Of a stretch of 64,000 nucleotides of DNA, positions 35,887-44,963 are shown in pieces. The stretch spans positions 1-64,000 of the forward strand of contig CAWBRV010000003.1 of NCBI GenBank assembly GCA_963791225.1, in the 5' to 3' direction. Source of the stretch: PALSA-612 sp963791225 (GTDB lineage: Bacteria > Actinomycetota > Thermoleophilia > Gaiellales > Gaiellaceae). Below the pieces are notes generated by a model. It ran no database searches. It was given only the letters and a program-made list of their open reading frames with translations, and had not been told where the DNA came from. The position numbers and the translations under genes were made by a program. Position 1 is the stretch's first letter. Every line of letters starts with the position of its first letter.

Positions 35887-35979
35887 CCCCTCACGCGCAC
35901 GCGAGTGTGCGGGCGAGAAGGCGTGCATGCCTCGGCAAGCCACAGCGGAGCCGAGACGCCTGCGGCTCGTTCGCCCTCC
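35887..35979. repeat. Dispersed intergenic repeat S, copy 3
   Basis: Fullest copy: CCCCTCACGCGCACGCGAGT, GTGCGGGCGAGAAGGCGTGC, ATGCCTCGG, AGCCGAGACGCCTGCGGCTC, ending GTTCGCCCTCC. It shares blocks with 3472-3566 and 29017-29061. Confidence 0.6.
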
Positions 35980-36009
35980 GTGGGGGGGCGGGTCGCACTA
36001 CGTTCGCGG

Positions 36010-36081
36010 GCGTGGGTGCGCGAGAGACACGCTCACGCCGACCTACGGCGAGCCGAGGCCTCCGAGTCTCGTTCTCCCTCC
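36010..36081. repeat. Dispersed intergenic repeat S, copy 4 (diverged)
   Basis: CGTGGGTGCGCGAGAGACAC through GAGCCGAGGCCTCCGAGTCT to CGTTCTCCCTCC, adjacent to copy 3 in the same direction. With copy 3 it fills the gap 35837-36212. Confidence 0.5.
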
Positions 36082-36212
36082 CCGGGCGGCTGTCCACTGC
36101 CCACCCTAGCCGTGCCCTCTCAGCTTTCCCCGAACTCACGCTCCCAGCACTTTGCGCAGTAGCTGATCAGCTCGTCGTCGGACGTGAGTTCGAGTCGGAG
36201 GCTCAGCCTGCG

Positions 36213-36656
36213 TCAAAAGGCGAGGACATTCTCTTTCGGGTCCCACCACGTCACTTCGATGTTGGGAACCCCATGAAAGAGATAGACAAAGCCCATCACG
36301 CAGACAGACGAGCCGCGACTGAACATCTTCTCTGGCCCGATCGGGAAGTTCCGCCGATCCTTCCCCCAGATGACGACCGTCACGCGATTGCGGTTGGGGT
36401 AGCCGTTGCCTATGTCGAGGAAGGTGGGACGGCCACGGCTGGTAGAGGCGTAGTAGGCCCGAACAACCCGGCCTTTGAGGAGGATGGGAGCTGGTTCGTC
36501 CACCATCGTTCGCGCCGCTCGCCACGACTGTGCGGATGAGCAGAGCGATTTGCTCTGGTGGCCTGTTGGCCTGTCCGCAGCGACAGCGCTCGATCCGGTC
36601 GCTGCCAGCAACAGCAGCAGGAGCAGGAGGTAGTGAACAAGACGTTGCCTGCGCAT
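36213..36656 (-). CDS. Secreted OB-fold-like hypothetical protein
   Basis: 147 residues from ATG 36656. Signal peptide LVHYLLLLLLLLAATGSSAV cut near AVAA. The mature part ILLKGRVVRAYYASTSRGRP, TFLDIGNGYPNRNRVTVVIW, GKDRRNFPIGPEKMFSRGSS, VCVMGFVYLFHGVPNIEVTW looks like a five-strand OB fold of the type in nucleic-acid-binding or nuclease-related secreted proteins (G.V.......G...LDIG..YP.......IWG.....F). One Cys pair is possible. Lone gene. Confidence 0.6.
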   Translation of the reverse strand: MRRQRLVHYLLLLLLLLAATGSSAVAADRPTGHQSKSLCSSAQSWRAARTMVDEPAPILLKGRVVRAYYASTSRGRPTFLDIGNGYPNRNRVTVVIWGKDRRNFPIGPEKMFSRGSSVCVMGFVYLFHGVPNIEVTWWDPKENVLAF

Positions 36657-36911
36657 GGACGGTTCTCCTCGTTAGCGAATGGTCGCAGTGACGCGGCTTC
36701 CGCGACGACTCCTGCTCTGATCGACAAGGCAAGAAGGCTGCTCAAGTGATCCCTGACCATCCGAGGGACTCCCGTTACCGCCAGCGAGGAGTCCCTGTGC
36801 CCATTTGCGTTGCAGGAGGGGAGGGCTCTGACTTGCCTCGCCGACCCATGCCCTCCGAGCGCCTCCCATGGGTGGCGCGGGATGGCGCGTTGGCGGTGTT
36901 AGGCTCGCCGT

Positions 36912-37256
36912 GTGGAGCGGCAGGCAACCGTGCTGCTTGTTGCGGCCGGGATTGTGTACGCCCTGTTCGCAGTGGGCTGCTTCCGGCTTGCAGCGATCCA
37001 TGACTACGAGATGGGGGTGTCCGTCGGTGAGGGCTTGTTCACGCTCGTTGGGGCGGTCGCGTTGTTCACGGCTGTGGCTTGGCGGCGCCGGCGTGTGCCG
37101 ATCGTCCTGCTCGGCACGCTGCCCTTAGTGGCGTGGTTCGCGGCGACGCCCTGGAACTCGGGGCCGCCGTTCTTGGTCGCCTCGATGATCGCGCCGATCA
37201 TTGCGGTCGCGGTGTTCCTTCGCAGGACGCGCACTACCGGCCGCGCCACCGGGTAG
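36912..37256 (+). CDS. Small four-span membrane protein
   Basis: 114 residues, GTG 36912. Spans: VLLVAAGIVYALFAVGCFRL, GLFTLVGAVALFTAVAW, VPIVLLGTLPLVAWFAA, FLVASMIAPIIAVAVFL, with basic loops RRRR between spans 2 and 3. No motif beyond membrane topology; family not recognised. Confidence 0.55.
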   Translation: MERQATVLLVAAGIVYALFAVGCFRLAAIHDYEMGVSVGEGLFTLVGAVALFTAVAWRRRRVPIVLLGTLPLVAWFAATPWNSGPPFLVASMIAPIIAVAVFLRRTRTTGRATG

Positions 37257-37394
37257 GACTCCCACCGCCCGACCCCAGCGCGGAGGGGAGGAGGCCTGAC
37301 CTTGCCACGACCTCCGGGCCCTCTGAGCGGTCCCCTGGGCTGGGAACCAGCGGCAGCGAGTCCCGTCGCCGAGCTCGTACTCGGACTGGGTGGG

Positions 37395-37700
37395 CTACTC
37401 GACGGCCCGCAGCGTTGCCAGCTCGGGGTATTCGCGAAGCAGCCGAGCGCGGAGAGCGCGAAGCTCGTCCAGCGAAAGGCCTTCGACCGCGCTCGGGAGT
37501 CCCGTCAGCTCAGCCTGTCCCGCGCTCGGGAGTCCCGTCAGCTCAGCCTGTCCCGGAGGGGTGGGCTCTCCGGTTGGACGGAGCGGATGGTGAAACCCGC
37601 CAAACTCGACGAAACTCGTCGGCGTGGCTGTTCCCGACCTGGGAGTCCCGCCACCTCGTCCGATCCCGGAGGGGTCGGCACTCGCCCGGGCGATTGTCAG
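37395..37700 (-). pseudogene. Hypothetical fragment with 11-residue repeat
   Basis: Minus frame FVEFGGFHHPLRPTGEPTPP, then GQAELTGLPSA twice, then VEGLSLDELRALRARLLREY and PELATLRAVE. The C-terminal helix is protein-like; upstream the frame is antisense-like with no clear start. No family recognised. Confidence 0.3.
37488..37553. repeat. 33-bp perfect tandem duplication
   Basis: Two exact copies (37488-37520 and 37521-37553), an in-frame duplication of 11 residues in the minus-strand frame. Confidence 0.9.
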
Positions 37701-37715
37701 CGTTAGTCTCGCGGG

Positions 37716-38141
37716 GTGGCCCACTACATCTTCAACCTCAAACCTGGCGACGCGTCGCAGGCCATCGGATTTTTGCGGGCGGGGATGTGGGGCGTCGGCG
37801 CAGAGGAGCCGCACCGCGACGCGCTTGCCTCGGGCGACTTCGCTCTCGTCTATCTCGCCGCACCGGAGCGGAAGTTCGTCGCCCGCGCCGTTCTCGCCTC
37901 AGCAGTCCACGATTGGACACCGTCGGAGGATCAGCTTTATCCGGGCGATTCCCGCGGTGGTGTCTCGCTGGCTCATGTCGAGGAATGGGACCCGCCCGTA
38001 CCGATGAGCAGCGTGCTGTCACAGATCGATCGGTCGGCGGGGGCCCGAGCTGACTTCGAGGTGGGTGTCGTTCAGATCACCGCGGACGAGTACGAGACGG
38101 CAGTTGCAGTGGCGGCCCAACGCGCGACCTCGACCGGCTGA
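37716..38141 (+). CDS. EVE/PUA-like domain protein
   Basis: 141 residues from GTG 37716. MAHYIFNLKPGDASQAIGFL, then GMWGVGAEEPHRDALASGDF, ALVYLAAPERKFVARAVLAS and AVHDWTPSEDQLYPG. The pattern (short beta strand, W-G-V, GD..LVYLA.P...FV..AVL) is that of the EVE/PUA-like superfamily, which reads modified bases in DNA or RNA and is often near mobile or defence genes. The assignment rests on the general pattern only. Confidence 0.45.
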   Translation: MAHYIFNLKPGDASQAIGFLRAGMWGVGAEEPHRDALASGDFALVYLAAPERKFVARAVLASAVHDWTPSEDQLYPGDSRGGVSLAHVEEWDPPVPMSSVLSQIDRSAGARADFEVGVVQITADEYETAVAVAAQRATSTG

Positions 38142-38170
38142 TCCGTCGGCCGCGTCATCGACCTCGCGGA

Positions 38171-38365
38171 GGGTGAGTTTTTGGTGAGTACGCCTGGGCA
38201 CAGGAGGGGAAACCGCGGTCCCCAGAGCGAGCCTAAACCGCTCAACCGTCCCCTCTAGTCCCCTCCCGTCCCCATCTGCGCACCGTTCGGGACTCTGCAA
38301 ACTCGGTTCTTGCCGCAAACACACCACGAGCGGCTCGGCGATGACGCAGAGTGGTGGAAAGGCGA
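38171..38365. repeat. Dispersed repeat R, copy 2
   Basis: GGTGAGTTTTTGGTGAGTAC, then AAACCGCTCAACCGTCCCCT, CCATCTGCGCACCGTTCGG and GGCGATGACGCAGAGTGGTG. Matches R copy 1 in its first half and the copy at 41385-41500 in its second half. Confidence 0.6.
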
Positions 38366-38419
38366 CAGAAGCTGCTTTAGAGAGTAGCGATTCGTGACAC
38401 CTTCGAGGAAACTGCGCTG

Positions 38420-39730
38420 GTGAACGTACCGGAGATCGAGTACACGCGAAGTGGAGATGTTGCGATCGCCTACCAGGCCTTCGGCAGAGGCCCGCGCATC
38501 CTGGTCCTCGTGCCGACGTTCAGCAACCTCGTCTTCCCGTGGTCGAACGTGGACTGGCGCGACATGTACAACCGCTTCGCCAGCTTCTCCCGGCTGATCA
38601 TGTTCGACAAGCGCGGGACGGGTCTCTCCGATCGCCCACGCGACCTCGGTCCGCTCGAGACGAGGATGGACGACATCCGCGCAGTCCTCGACTCGGTTGG
38701 CGCCGAGCGCGCGACCCTGGTTGGCATGGGCGAAGGCGGACAAACCTGCGCGGTCTTCGCCGCCACCTACCCGGAGCGCACGGAGGCGCTCGTGCTCGTG
38801 AACACACCGGCCCGCGCCGTCAGCGCCGAGGATTACCCCTACGGCGTGGTCGAGGACGAGTGGCGGGCGAGGTTGCGCACGATCCGGGAACACTGGGGCG
38901 AGCGCGACTACTTCGAGGCGCAGGCACGAGAGATCAATCCGACCGCCGACGAGGAGTTCCTGGAATGGTTCGTAACCTGCCAGCGCTTCTGCGCGAGCCC
39001 GGGCGCCGCGCTCACCTTCTACCGCGCCTACGGCGAAACCGATCTGCGCGACATCCTGCCGACGATCCGGGTGCCGTCGCTCGTTCTCTACCGCCGCGAC
39101 CTGCGCGAGCAGATGCTCGACCTCGCGCGGCGGATCAAAGGGGCGCGGGCATTGGAGATCGAAGGCAAGGGCTTTGGCGCTTTCGCCGCCATGACGCGCG
39201 AAGTCGAGGCCTTCGTCTCAGGCATGGAGGCCGAGCCGGTGCCCAACACGGTTCTGGCGACCGTCTTGTTCACCGACATCGTCGGCTCGACCGAGCGGGC
39301 AGCGGCACTCGGCGACAGGGGCTGGCGCGATCTGCTCGCCGGCCACCACGCTGCGGTGCGCCGAGAACTCGCGCGCTTCCGTGGAGTAGAGATGGACACG
39401 GCCGGCGACGGTTTCTTCGCCAGCTTCGACGGGCCCGCCCGGGCGATCCGGTGTGCCTGCGCGATCCGCGAATCGCTGCGCGAGCTCGACCTCGACGTCC
39501 GCGCCGGACTGCACACGGGCGAGTGCGAGCTGCACGACGACAAGCTCGCCGGCATCGCCGTCAGCATCGGCTCGCGTGTCGCCGCAGAGGCGGGGCCAGG
39601 GGAGGTTCTGGTCTCCAGCACGGTGAAGGATCTTGTTGCCGGATCGGGCCTAAGGTTCGATGACCGCGGCGTCCGGGCGCTCAAGGGCATCGCCCACGAG
39701 TGGCGGGTCTACGCCGTCGAAGACGAGTAG
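38420..39730 (+). CDS. Alpha/beta-hydrolase fold fused to class III cyclase
   Basis: 436 residues from GTG 38420. Residues 5-265 have the alpha/beta-hydrolase pattern (IAYQAFGRGPRILVLVPTFS; LIMFDKRGTGLSDRP; VLYRRD), but the nucleophile elbow reads GMGEGG at 102-107, with Gly at the place of the catalytic Ser (family norm GVSEGG). Residues 270-436 form a class III cyclase: metal Asp in LFTDIVGSTERAA, AGDGFFASFDGPARAI and VRAGLHTGECELHDDKLAGI. The fusion is a known actinobacterial type in which the hydrolase part may sense a ligand. Without the nucleophile the N-terminal half is probably a pure sensor controlling cAMP production. Confidence 0.85.
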   Translation: MNVPEIEYTRSGDVAIAYQAFGRGPRILVLVPTFSNLVFPWSNVDWRDMYNRFASFSRLIMFDKRGTGLSDRPRDLGPLETRMDDIRAVLDSVGAERATLVGMGEGGQTCAVFAATYPERTEALVLVNTPARAVSAEDYPYGVVEDEWRARLRTIREHWGERDYFEAQAREINPTADEEFLEWFVTCQRFCASPGAALTFYRAYGETDLRDILPTIRVPSLVLYRRDLREQMLDLARRIKGARALEIEGKGFGAFAAMTREVEAFVSGMEAEPVPNTVLATVLFTDIVGSTERAAALGDRGWRDLLAGHHAAVRRELARFRGVEMDTAGDGFFASFDGPARAIRCACAIRESLRELDLDVRAGLHTGECELHDDKLAGIAVSIGSRVAAEAGPGEVLVSSTVKDLVAGSGLRFDDRGVRALKGIAHEWRVYAVEDE

Positions 39731-39886
39731 CTCAGGCCGGCGCAGAGTTCGCGTGTTGTCGCAGCTTGCGGGAAGCGCGACAACGTGTCCCTTTTCTGGA
39801 TGTCATAGAGCTATCCTGACCGCGATGTGCCCCGCTGGCTAGCATCGGCGCTTTAGAGGGCGTTTGTGACTTGGAGGAGGTTGGGC

Positions 39887-40786
39887 ATGGTTGGGAGCGG
39901 CACGACGCTGGTGGTGGGGGCGACCGGCTCGCTCGGAGGTCTGATCTGCGGACGCCTCGCGGACGAAGGCGCGCGTTTGCGCGCTGTTGTGCGTCCGACC
40001 TCTGACCCGGAGCGGGTGGAGGCACTCCGTGCGCTCGGGGCAGAGCTCGTTGAGGCCGACTTGAAGGATCCGGCGACGCTGCCGGCACTGTGTGCGAATG
40101 TGTCGGCGCTGGTCAGCACCGCCGAGGCGGTCGGGCGGCAGCCGGAGGACACGCTTGACCGTGTTGACCGCGATGGCCAGTTGGCGCTCGTGGATGCCGC
40201 TGCGGCTGCGGGTGTCGGCCACTTCGTGTTCGTGTCCCATTCGACGAACGTGCTCAGGGTCGACTCCGCTTTCGAGCGCGCCAAGCTCGCAGTCGAGCAG
40301 CGTCTGCGTGAGTGTGGGATCGTCTACACGATCCTGCGCGCGACGTTCTTTACCGAGTTTTGGCTCAGCCCGGCCGGTGGTTTCGACTACGCGAACCGGC
40401 GCGCGACCGTCTATGGGGAGGGCACGAGCCCGGTCAGCTTCATCTCGCAGCATGGCGTTGCCGAGTTCGCCGTCCGCTCCCTGGACGCTCCCGCAGCGAG
40501 GAACGCTGTGCTCGAGCTCGGTGGCCCCGCGCCGGTGTCTCTACTCGAGGCGATCGGGATCTTCGAACAGCTGACCGGCGATACCTTCGAACGCAGCTTC
40601 GTGCCGCTGGCCGACCTCGAAGCACAGAAGGCGGCGGCGACCGATCCCATGCAGGACTCGTTCGCCGGGCTGATGATCGCCTACGCTCACGGAGACGCGA
40701 TCGACATGCGACCGACGCTCGAGCGCGTCCCTGTCGAGCTCACCTCGGTACGCGACTACGCCCACCGCGCGCTCGCAACCTCCTGA
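39887..40786 (+). CDS. NmrA-like NAD(P)-binding (atypical SDR) protein
   Basis: 299 residues from ATG 39887 after GGAGGAGG. Dinucleotide motif LVVGATGSLGGLICGRLADE, then ALVSTAEAVG, HFVFVSHSTNVLRVDSAFER and AKLAVEQRLRECGIVYTILR, and a substrate-side half (FYTEFW-like FFTEFWLSPAGGFDY). The GATG..G motif and lack of the YxxxK pair fit NmrA/HSCARG-type sensors or NAD(P)H-quinone reductase-like proteins. Stands alone; could act in redox sensing. Confidence 0.8.
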   Translation: MVGSGTTLVVGATGSLGGLICGRLADEGARLRAVVRPTSDPERVEALRALGAELVEADLKDPATLPALCANVSALVSTAEAVGRQPEDTLDRVDRDGQLALVDAAAAAGVGHFVFVSHSTNVLRVDSAFERAKLAVEQRLRECGIVYTILRATFFTEFWLSPAGGFDYANRRATVYGEGTSPVSFISQHGVAEFAVRSLDAPAARNAVLELGGPAPVSLLEAIGIFEQLTGDTFERSFVPLADLEAQKAAATDPMQDSFAGLMIAYAHGDAIDMRPTLERVPVELTSVRDYAHRALATS

Positions 40787-40866
40787 GGCGGACCAACGAG
40801 CGAAGCCTGTCGCTCTCCGGTGGAACAGCGACGGGCAGCGATTCCGGCGTTTAGGTGAGCTGGGGT

Positions 40867-41262
40867 CTAGTGCGGCGGGTACTCCGCGAACTGTGGGGCG
40901 TCGCCGGCGATCTCGTACCAGTCGGCCTTGTTGGCGACCTGCACATGCCACGAGGGTGTGAGTGTCACGTCCTGGAGGACGCCAGCGGGCACGTAGTAGA
41001 CCTGGCCGCCGTCGGTGTACACGCCTGACCCGCAGTTGCTGCAGAAGTACCGGTCGGCGAAGCCTTCCTCGCGGTACTGCTTGATCACGTCCTGCCCCTT
41101 CGTGATCTGGAAGTCGTCGGGCGCAACAACAAGCACGGTGTAGCCTGCTGCCCCGGTCCAGCGTGTGCAGCGAGTGCAGTGACAGACGCCCATGTCCTTC
41201 GGCTCATGCACCTCGAAGCCAACCTGCCCGCACAGGCACGCACCATGGATGACGTCACTCAT
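40867..41262 (-). CDS. GFA/CENP-V zinc-binding protein
   Basis: 131 residues from ATG 41262 after GAGGAG. Zinc ligands ACLCGQVGFEV, VCHCTRCTRWTGAA and YFCSNCGSGVYTDG follow the C.C......CHC..C...G.....FC..CG pattern of the glutathione-dependent formaldehyde-activating enzyme fold. Members handle thiol adducts; the substrate here is unknown. Confidence 0.85.
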   Translation of the reverse strand: MSDVIHGACLCGQVGFEVHEPKDMGVCHCTRCTRWTGAAGYTVLVVAPDDFQITKGQDVIKQYREEGFADRYFCSNCGSGVYTDGGQVYYVPAGVLQDVTLTPSWHVQVANKADWYEIAGDAPQFAEYPPH

Positions 41263-41384
41263 GACTGCTCCTCTCGAAGTTCGCGTCACTAGCACATGAC
41301 CAGCGACGTGATCCTACGCCCATCCCGGCCGTAAGAGCCGGCGACGCATGGGGAATCCGGCGCCATTCGACCGCCCGTAAAACA

Positions 41385-41500
41385 GCTCAACCGTCCCCGC
41401 TAGTCCCCCATCTGCGCACCGTTCGGAGGACTTGCAAGGTCGGTTTGGCCGCAACCGGCACGGCGAGCGGCCTGGCGATGACGCAGAGTGGTGGAATCGC
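41385..41500. repeat. Dispersed repeat R, copy 3
   Basis: AACAGCTCAACCGTCCCCGC, CCATCTGCGCACCGTTCGG and GCGATGACGCAGAGTGGTGG, aligning with 38235-38365. Accounts for most of the 41263-41598 gap, in which no gene is seen. Confidence 0.6.
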
Positions 41501-41598
41501 GACAAGTCTGATTTTCGTGTGAGGGTTGTGCGACGCAGTGTCAGCGGTCGTGACCAGGATGTGTTGACGGATTAGTTGCCGCTGGCGACTCTTACCGT

Positions 41599-44073
41599 GT
41601 GGTCGAGCGCGAGCTTCCCTCCGGCACTGTTACTTTCTTGTTCACCGACGTCGAGGGCTCTACGCGCCTGCTGCATGAGTTGGGCGCGGAGCGGTATGCG
41701 GATGCTCTTGTGGAGCATCGGCGCGTTGTGCGGGACGCGTTTGCGTGTCATGGCGGTGTTGAGGTCGATACGCAGGGGGATGCGTTCTTCGTCGCGTTCG
41801 CGACGGCTGCGGGTGCGCTGGAGGCGGCCCGCGCCGCGCAGTCGGCGCTTTCGTTGCCTGTGCGGATGGGGATTCACACAGGAGCGCCACTGTTGGCGGC
41901 GGAGGGATACGTCGGTACGGACGTGCATCGGGCTGCGCGGATCGCTGCCGCCGGTCACGGCGGTCAGGTGTTGGTGTCGGCTTCGACGGCGACGCTGGCC
42001 GGGACGGCGCTGCGGGATCTGGGCGAGCACCGGCTGAAGGACCTGAGCGCACCGGAGCGGATCTTCCAGCTGGGCGACGGCGACTTCCCGCCGCTGAAGA
42101 CGCTGTACAGGACGAACCTCCCGGTTCCCGCAACGCCGTTCCTCGGCCGCGCACAGGAGCTCGCGATCGTAGGTGAGCTGCTGGCGCGCGAGGATATGCG
42201 GCTGCTGACGTTGACGGGGGCGGGGGGATCGGGCAAGACGCGACTTGCGCTGCAGGCGGCCGGCGCGGCGGGGGAGGCGTATCCGCAGGGGGTGTGGTGG
42301 GTGCCGCTTGCGCCGGTCTCGACGGCCGGAGAGGTTGCCTCTGCGGCGGCACGCGTGTTGGGTGGTGGCGGCTCGCTCCCGGAGGTCGTGGCCGAGCGGC
42401 GGCTGCTGCTCGTGTTGGACAACTTCGAACACGTCATCGGGGCGGCGGCGGAGGTGGCGGATCTGCTGCTCGCGTGTCCGCACGCCGACGTGATCGTGAC
42501 GAGCAGGGAGCGTCTGCGTGTGCAGGCCGAGCAGGTGTATCCGGTGCCGGTGATGGCGCGGACCGAGGCGCGGACGCTGTTCGTCGCGCGGGCGCGGTCG
42601 GCGCAGCCCGAGTTCGAGCCGGATCTGCTCGTCGACGAGCTCTGCGAACGCCTCGACGACCTGCCACTTGCTCTCGAGCTGGCGGCGGCCCGAGTCTCGC
42701 TGCTCACAACCCGGCAGCTGCTCGACCGCCTTGGCGGTCGCCTCGATCTTCTTCGCGGCGGACGCGATGCCGAGACGCGCCAGCGCACGCTGCGCGCGAC
42801 GATCGAATGGTCGTACGAGCTCCTGAATCGCGATGAGCAGCGGCTGCTGGCGGCGCTGTCTGTGTTTCGGGGTGGCTGGACGCTCGAGGCCGCGGAGCGC
42901 GTCTGCGACGCCGACGTTGACCTGCTCGAGTCGCTGGTCGACAAGAGTCTGGTGCGGCGGTGGGAGTCGGGTCGCTTCGGCATGCTCGAGACGATCCGTG
43001 AGTTCGCCGACGAGGTGCTCCCGCCGCAGGATCGCGAGACGCCGTCGCGCCGTCTGCTCGAGCATCTGCTCGAGCTGTTCGAGGCGACGGATATGCAGTC
43101 GGGGCCGTCCGGGAACGAGCTGGCAAGGGTGGAGCGTGCGAACGTTGAGGTCGCGCTCGCCTGGGCCATCGACGCAGGCGAGACGACGGCCGGGCTGTCG
43201 CTGCTCACACTGCTCGAGCTCTACTGGTCAACGAACGACCCGATTGCCGGACGCGGATGGGTCGACCGGTTCCTCGCCGCTGCGGGTGAGGACGTCCCGT
43301 CGCGCGTGCTCGCCGGCGCGCTGCGCCTGCGCGGCTCCACCTACGACATGACCGGCCGAAACGACCTCTCTCAGCCCGAGTATGAGCGCGCCGCCGAGAT
43401 CTTCCGCTCGCTCGGCGACGACGCCGAGGTCGCGCATCTGATGCACCGGATAGCCAGCGCCGCACTGCACGAAAACGACGTCGAACGAGCCATACAGCTG
43501 GCAAACGACGCCCTCGCGTTCGACCGACAACACGGACACCGCCGAGAGGAGGCGATGTCACTAAACATCCTCGCCCGAGCCGCGTTCGCGCAGGGCGACC
43601 GCGAACAGGGTCTCCGCCTCGGCTACGAAAGCGCCACTCTCGCCGCCAGCATCGGCTTCACGTGGTGGCGGGGCGTAACCCTCGTCACCGTCGCCGAATG
43701 CCTCCTTGCAGCAGGCGACGTGGACACAGCCGCGAAACCACTCGTGGAAGGACTAGAGGCCCTCGCGGCCGTCGGCGACCGCATCAACCTCCCGATCGCG
43801 CTCGCAGCCACCGCCGCACTCGCCGCCCAACAACCGAACGCTGCAGAGGCGGGATTGCTCTGGGGGGCGGTCGAAGCTGCCGCTGAGAATGAACCCAGGG
43901 CGACGACCACTGAGACGCTCGCCGAGTACGGCCCCTACCTCGAGTCCGTCCACGGCGCCGAGTTCGACGAGGCAAGACAACGCGGCAAGTCGCTCTCACT
44001 CGAAGAAGCGGTCGACCAGGCACTCGAACACCTGCCAACCCCAACACCCCGAACGCCTTCCCAAGCATCATGA
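41599..44073 (+). CDS. Cyclase-STAND ATPase-TPR regulator
   Basis: 824 residues, intact, GTG 41599. Residues 8-165: class III cyclase (VTFLFTDVEGSTRLLHELG; VDTQGDAFFVAFATA; MGIHTGAPLLAAEGYVG). Residues 180-480: STAND NTPase with Walker A LTLTGAGGSGKTRLALQAAG, Walker B RRLLLVLDNFEHV and sensor VIVTSRERLRV. The rest holds helical hairpins and TPRs (EYERAAEIFRSLGDDAEVAH; ALHENDVERAIQLANDALAF). Such proteins are thought to couple nucleotide or ligand binding to cAMP output or gene control. There is no DNA-binding domain, so output through cAMP is likely. Flanked by R repeats on both sides (41385-41500 and 44202-44259). Confidence 0.9.
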   Translation: MVERELPSGTVTFLFTDVEGSTRLLHELGAERYADALVEHRRVVRDAFACHGGVEVDTQGDAFFVAFATAAGALEAARAAQSALSLPVRMGIHTGAPLLAAEGYVGTDVHRAARIAAAGHGGQVLVSASTATLAGTALRDLGEHRLKDLSAPERIFQLGDGDFPPLKTLYRTNLPVPATPFLGRAQELAIVGELLAREDMRLLTLTGAGGSGKTRLALQAAGAAGEAYPQGVWWVPLAPVSTAGEVASAAARVLGGGGSLPEVVAERRLLLVLDNFEHVIGAAAEVADLLLACPHADVIVTSRERLRVQAEQVYPVPVMARTEARTLFVARARSAQPEFEPDLLVDELCERLDDLPLALELAAARVSLLTTRQLLDRLGGRLDLLRGGRDAETRQRTLRATIEWSYELLNRDEQRLLAALSVFRGGWTLEAAERVCDADVDLLESLVDKSLVRRWESGRFGMLETIREFADEVLPPQDRETPSRRLLEHLLELFEATDMQSGPSGNELARVERANVEVALAWAIDAGETTAGLSLLTLLELYWSTNDPIAGRGWVDRFLAAAGEDVPSRVLAGALRLRGSTYDMTGRNDLSQPEYERAAEIFRSLGDDAEVAHLMHRIASAALHENDVERAIQLANDALAFDRQHGHRREEAMSLNILARAAFAQGDREQGLRLGYESATLAASIGFTWWRGVTLVTVAECLLAAGDVDTAAKPLVEGLEALAAVGDRINLPIALAATAALAAQQPNAAEAGLLWGAVEAAAENEPRATTTETLAEYGPYLESVHGAEFDEARQRGKSLSLEEAVDQALEHLPTPTPRTPSQAS

Positions 44074-44201
44074 GCAGCCGCCGTCGTCTTCATCGCCCGG
44101 TTGGATGACGAGCACCCTGATCAGCTACCACACGTCCTCGCGTTTCAGCCCCTCTTTTCCCGCGGGGCCACCAAGGGAAACCGAGGCCTCTAGAGCGCCC
44201 A

Positions 44202-44259
44202 GAAACCGCTCAACCATCCCCTCTAGTCCCCCAAGGCGTACTCACCAAAACTCACCATT
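44202..44259. repeat. Dispersed repeat R, copy 4 (rearranged)
   Basis: AAACCGCTCAACCATCCCCT then GGCGTACTCACCAAAACTCA. The GTGAGT half is inverted relative to copies 1 and 2. No gene is seen in 44074-44462. Confidence 0.5.
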
Positions 44260-44462
44260 TCGAGCTCCGCTGATATCCACACTCCTAGGCGCCGAGGCGC
44301 CGTAATGATGGGGAGGATCTCGCGTTACTGCTTGATCGCCATCCGCAGGTTGGCGTCGGTTAACCCCGGGAAGAGAGGCGTGCGCGGGTCGCGATCCTCG
44401 CGCGGCGGTAGCGTCGCCAGCAGCGCCGAGAACAGGTCGTCAGGGCGTGCACAGCGGGCGGC

Positions 44463-44654
44463 GTGCCCCACTTCTCGCCACACGGGCTACGCCGCCGCCG
44501 CGGCTCGCTCCACTACAAGCACACCGACTCGCTGGCCGAGGTCGCCGAGCTCCTGGGCGACTCGAAACGCGTCGCCGCCGACCACTACGTGTACGCGCTC
44601 ACCGACCACCGCGAGATCGACCGGCAGCCCGCGCTCGGACGGGTGTTCGCTTGA
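44463..44654 (+). pseudogene. Tyrosine integrase C-terminal fragment
   Basis: Reads VPHFSPHGLRRRRGSLHYKH then TDSLAEVAELLGDSKRVAAD and HYVYALTDHREIDR. The H-x-x-R box (PHGLRRR) and the nucleophile Tyr of the final helix (ADHYVYAL) are kept; the histidine three-quarters along is replaced (LLGDSK for LLGHSS). No N-terminal two thirds. The fragment sits directly before tRNA-Val-type sequence, as a former attachment site would. Confidence 0.7.
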
Positions 44655-44745
44655 AAGACGAGCATGCAATAGGTGCCATACATGCGGCCGGGTGCCCCCC
44701 TCGGTGCCCCCTCCAGCGGTTGAAAACCGCCTGTCAGCAGGGGTG

Positions 44746-44782
44746 TTCGGTACCAGCCGCGCCCATCGCTCAACGAAGCCGT
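44746..44782 (+). repeat. tRNA-Val 3' end trace, att-like copy D, with GGTGAGT pair
   Basis: CCAGCCGCGCCCATCGCTCA then ACGAAGCCGTTT equals the end of copies A and B with one change. 35 bp further on, GGTGAGTGAAATGGTGAGTA (44819-44838) matches the pair behind copy A (16856-16875). Confidence 0.6.
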
Positions 44783-44963
44783 TTCCGGGCTACCGGCCTC
44801 TCCCCGGAAGGCCGAATGGTGAGTGAAATGGTGAGTACAGCGCGAAAGCGGACCCGAGCAAGCGCCGCTGAAGCCGGTTCATCCACCTGATTCACTGCAG
44901 GCCGAGCTGGTCGGGAGGTCGGGGTCCGCGGTCGTAAGATCCTTTCGCTAACGACGAGGGGGC

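Noticed and set aside
41572..43065. 497-residue minus-strand frame under the 41599 cyclase regulator
   Set aside because: Arg/Gln-rich antisense translation of GC-rich codons; the plus-strand gene has complete cyclase and P-loop motifs.
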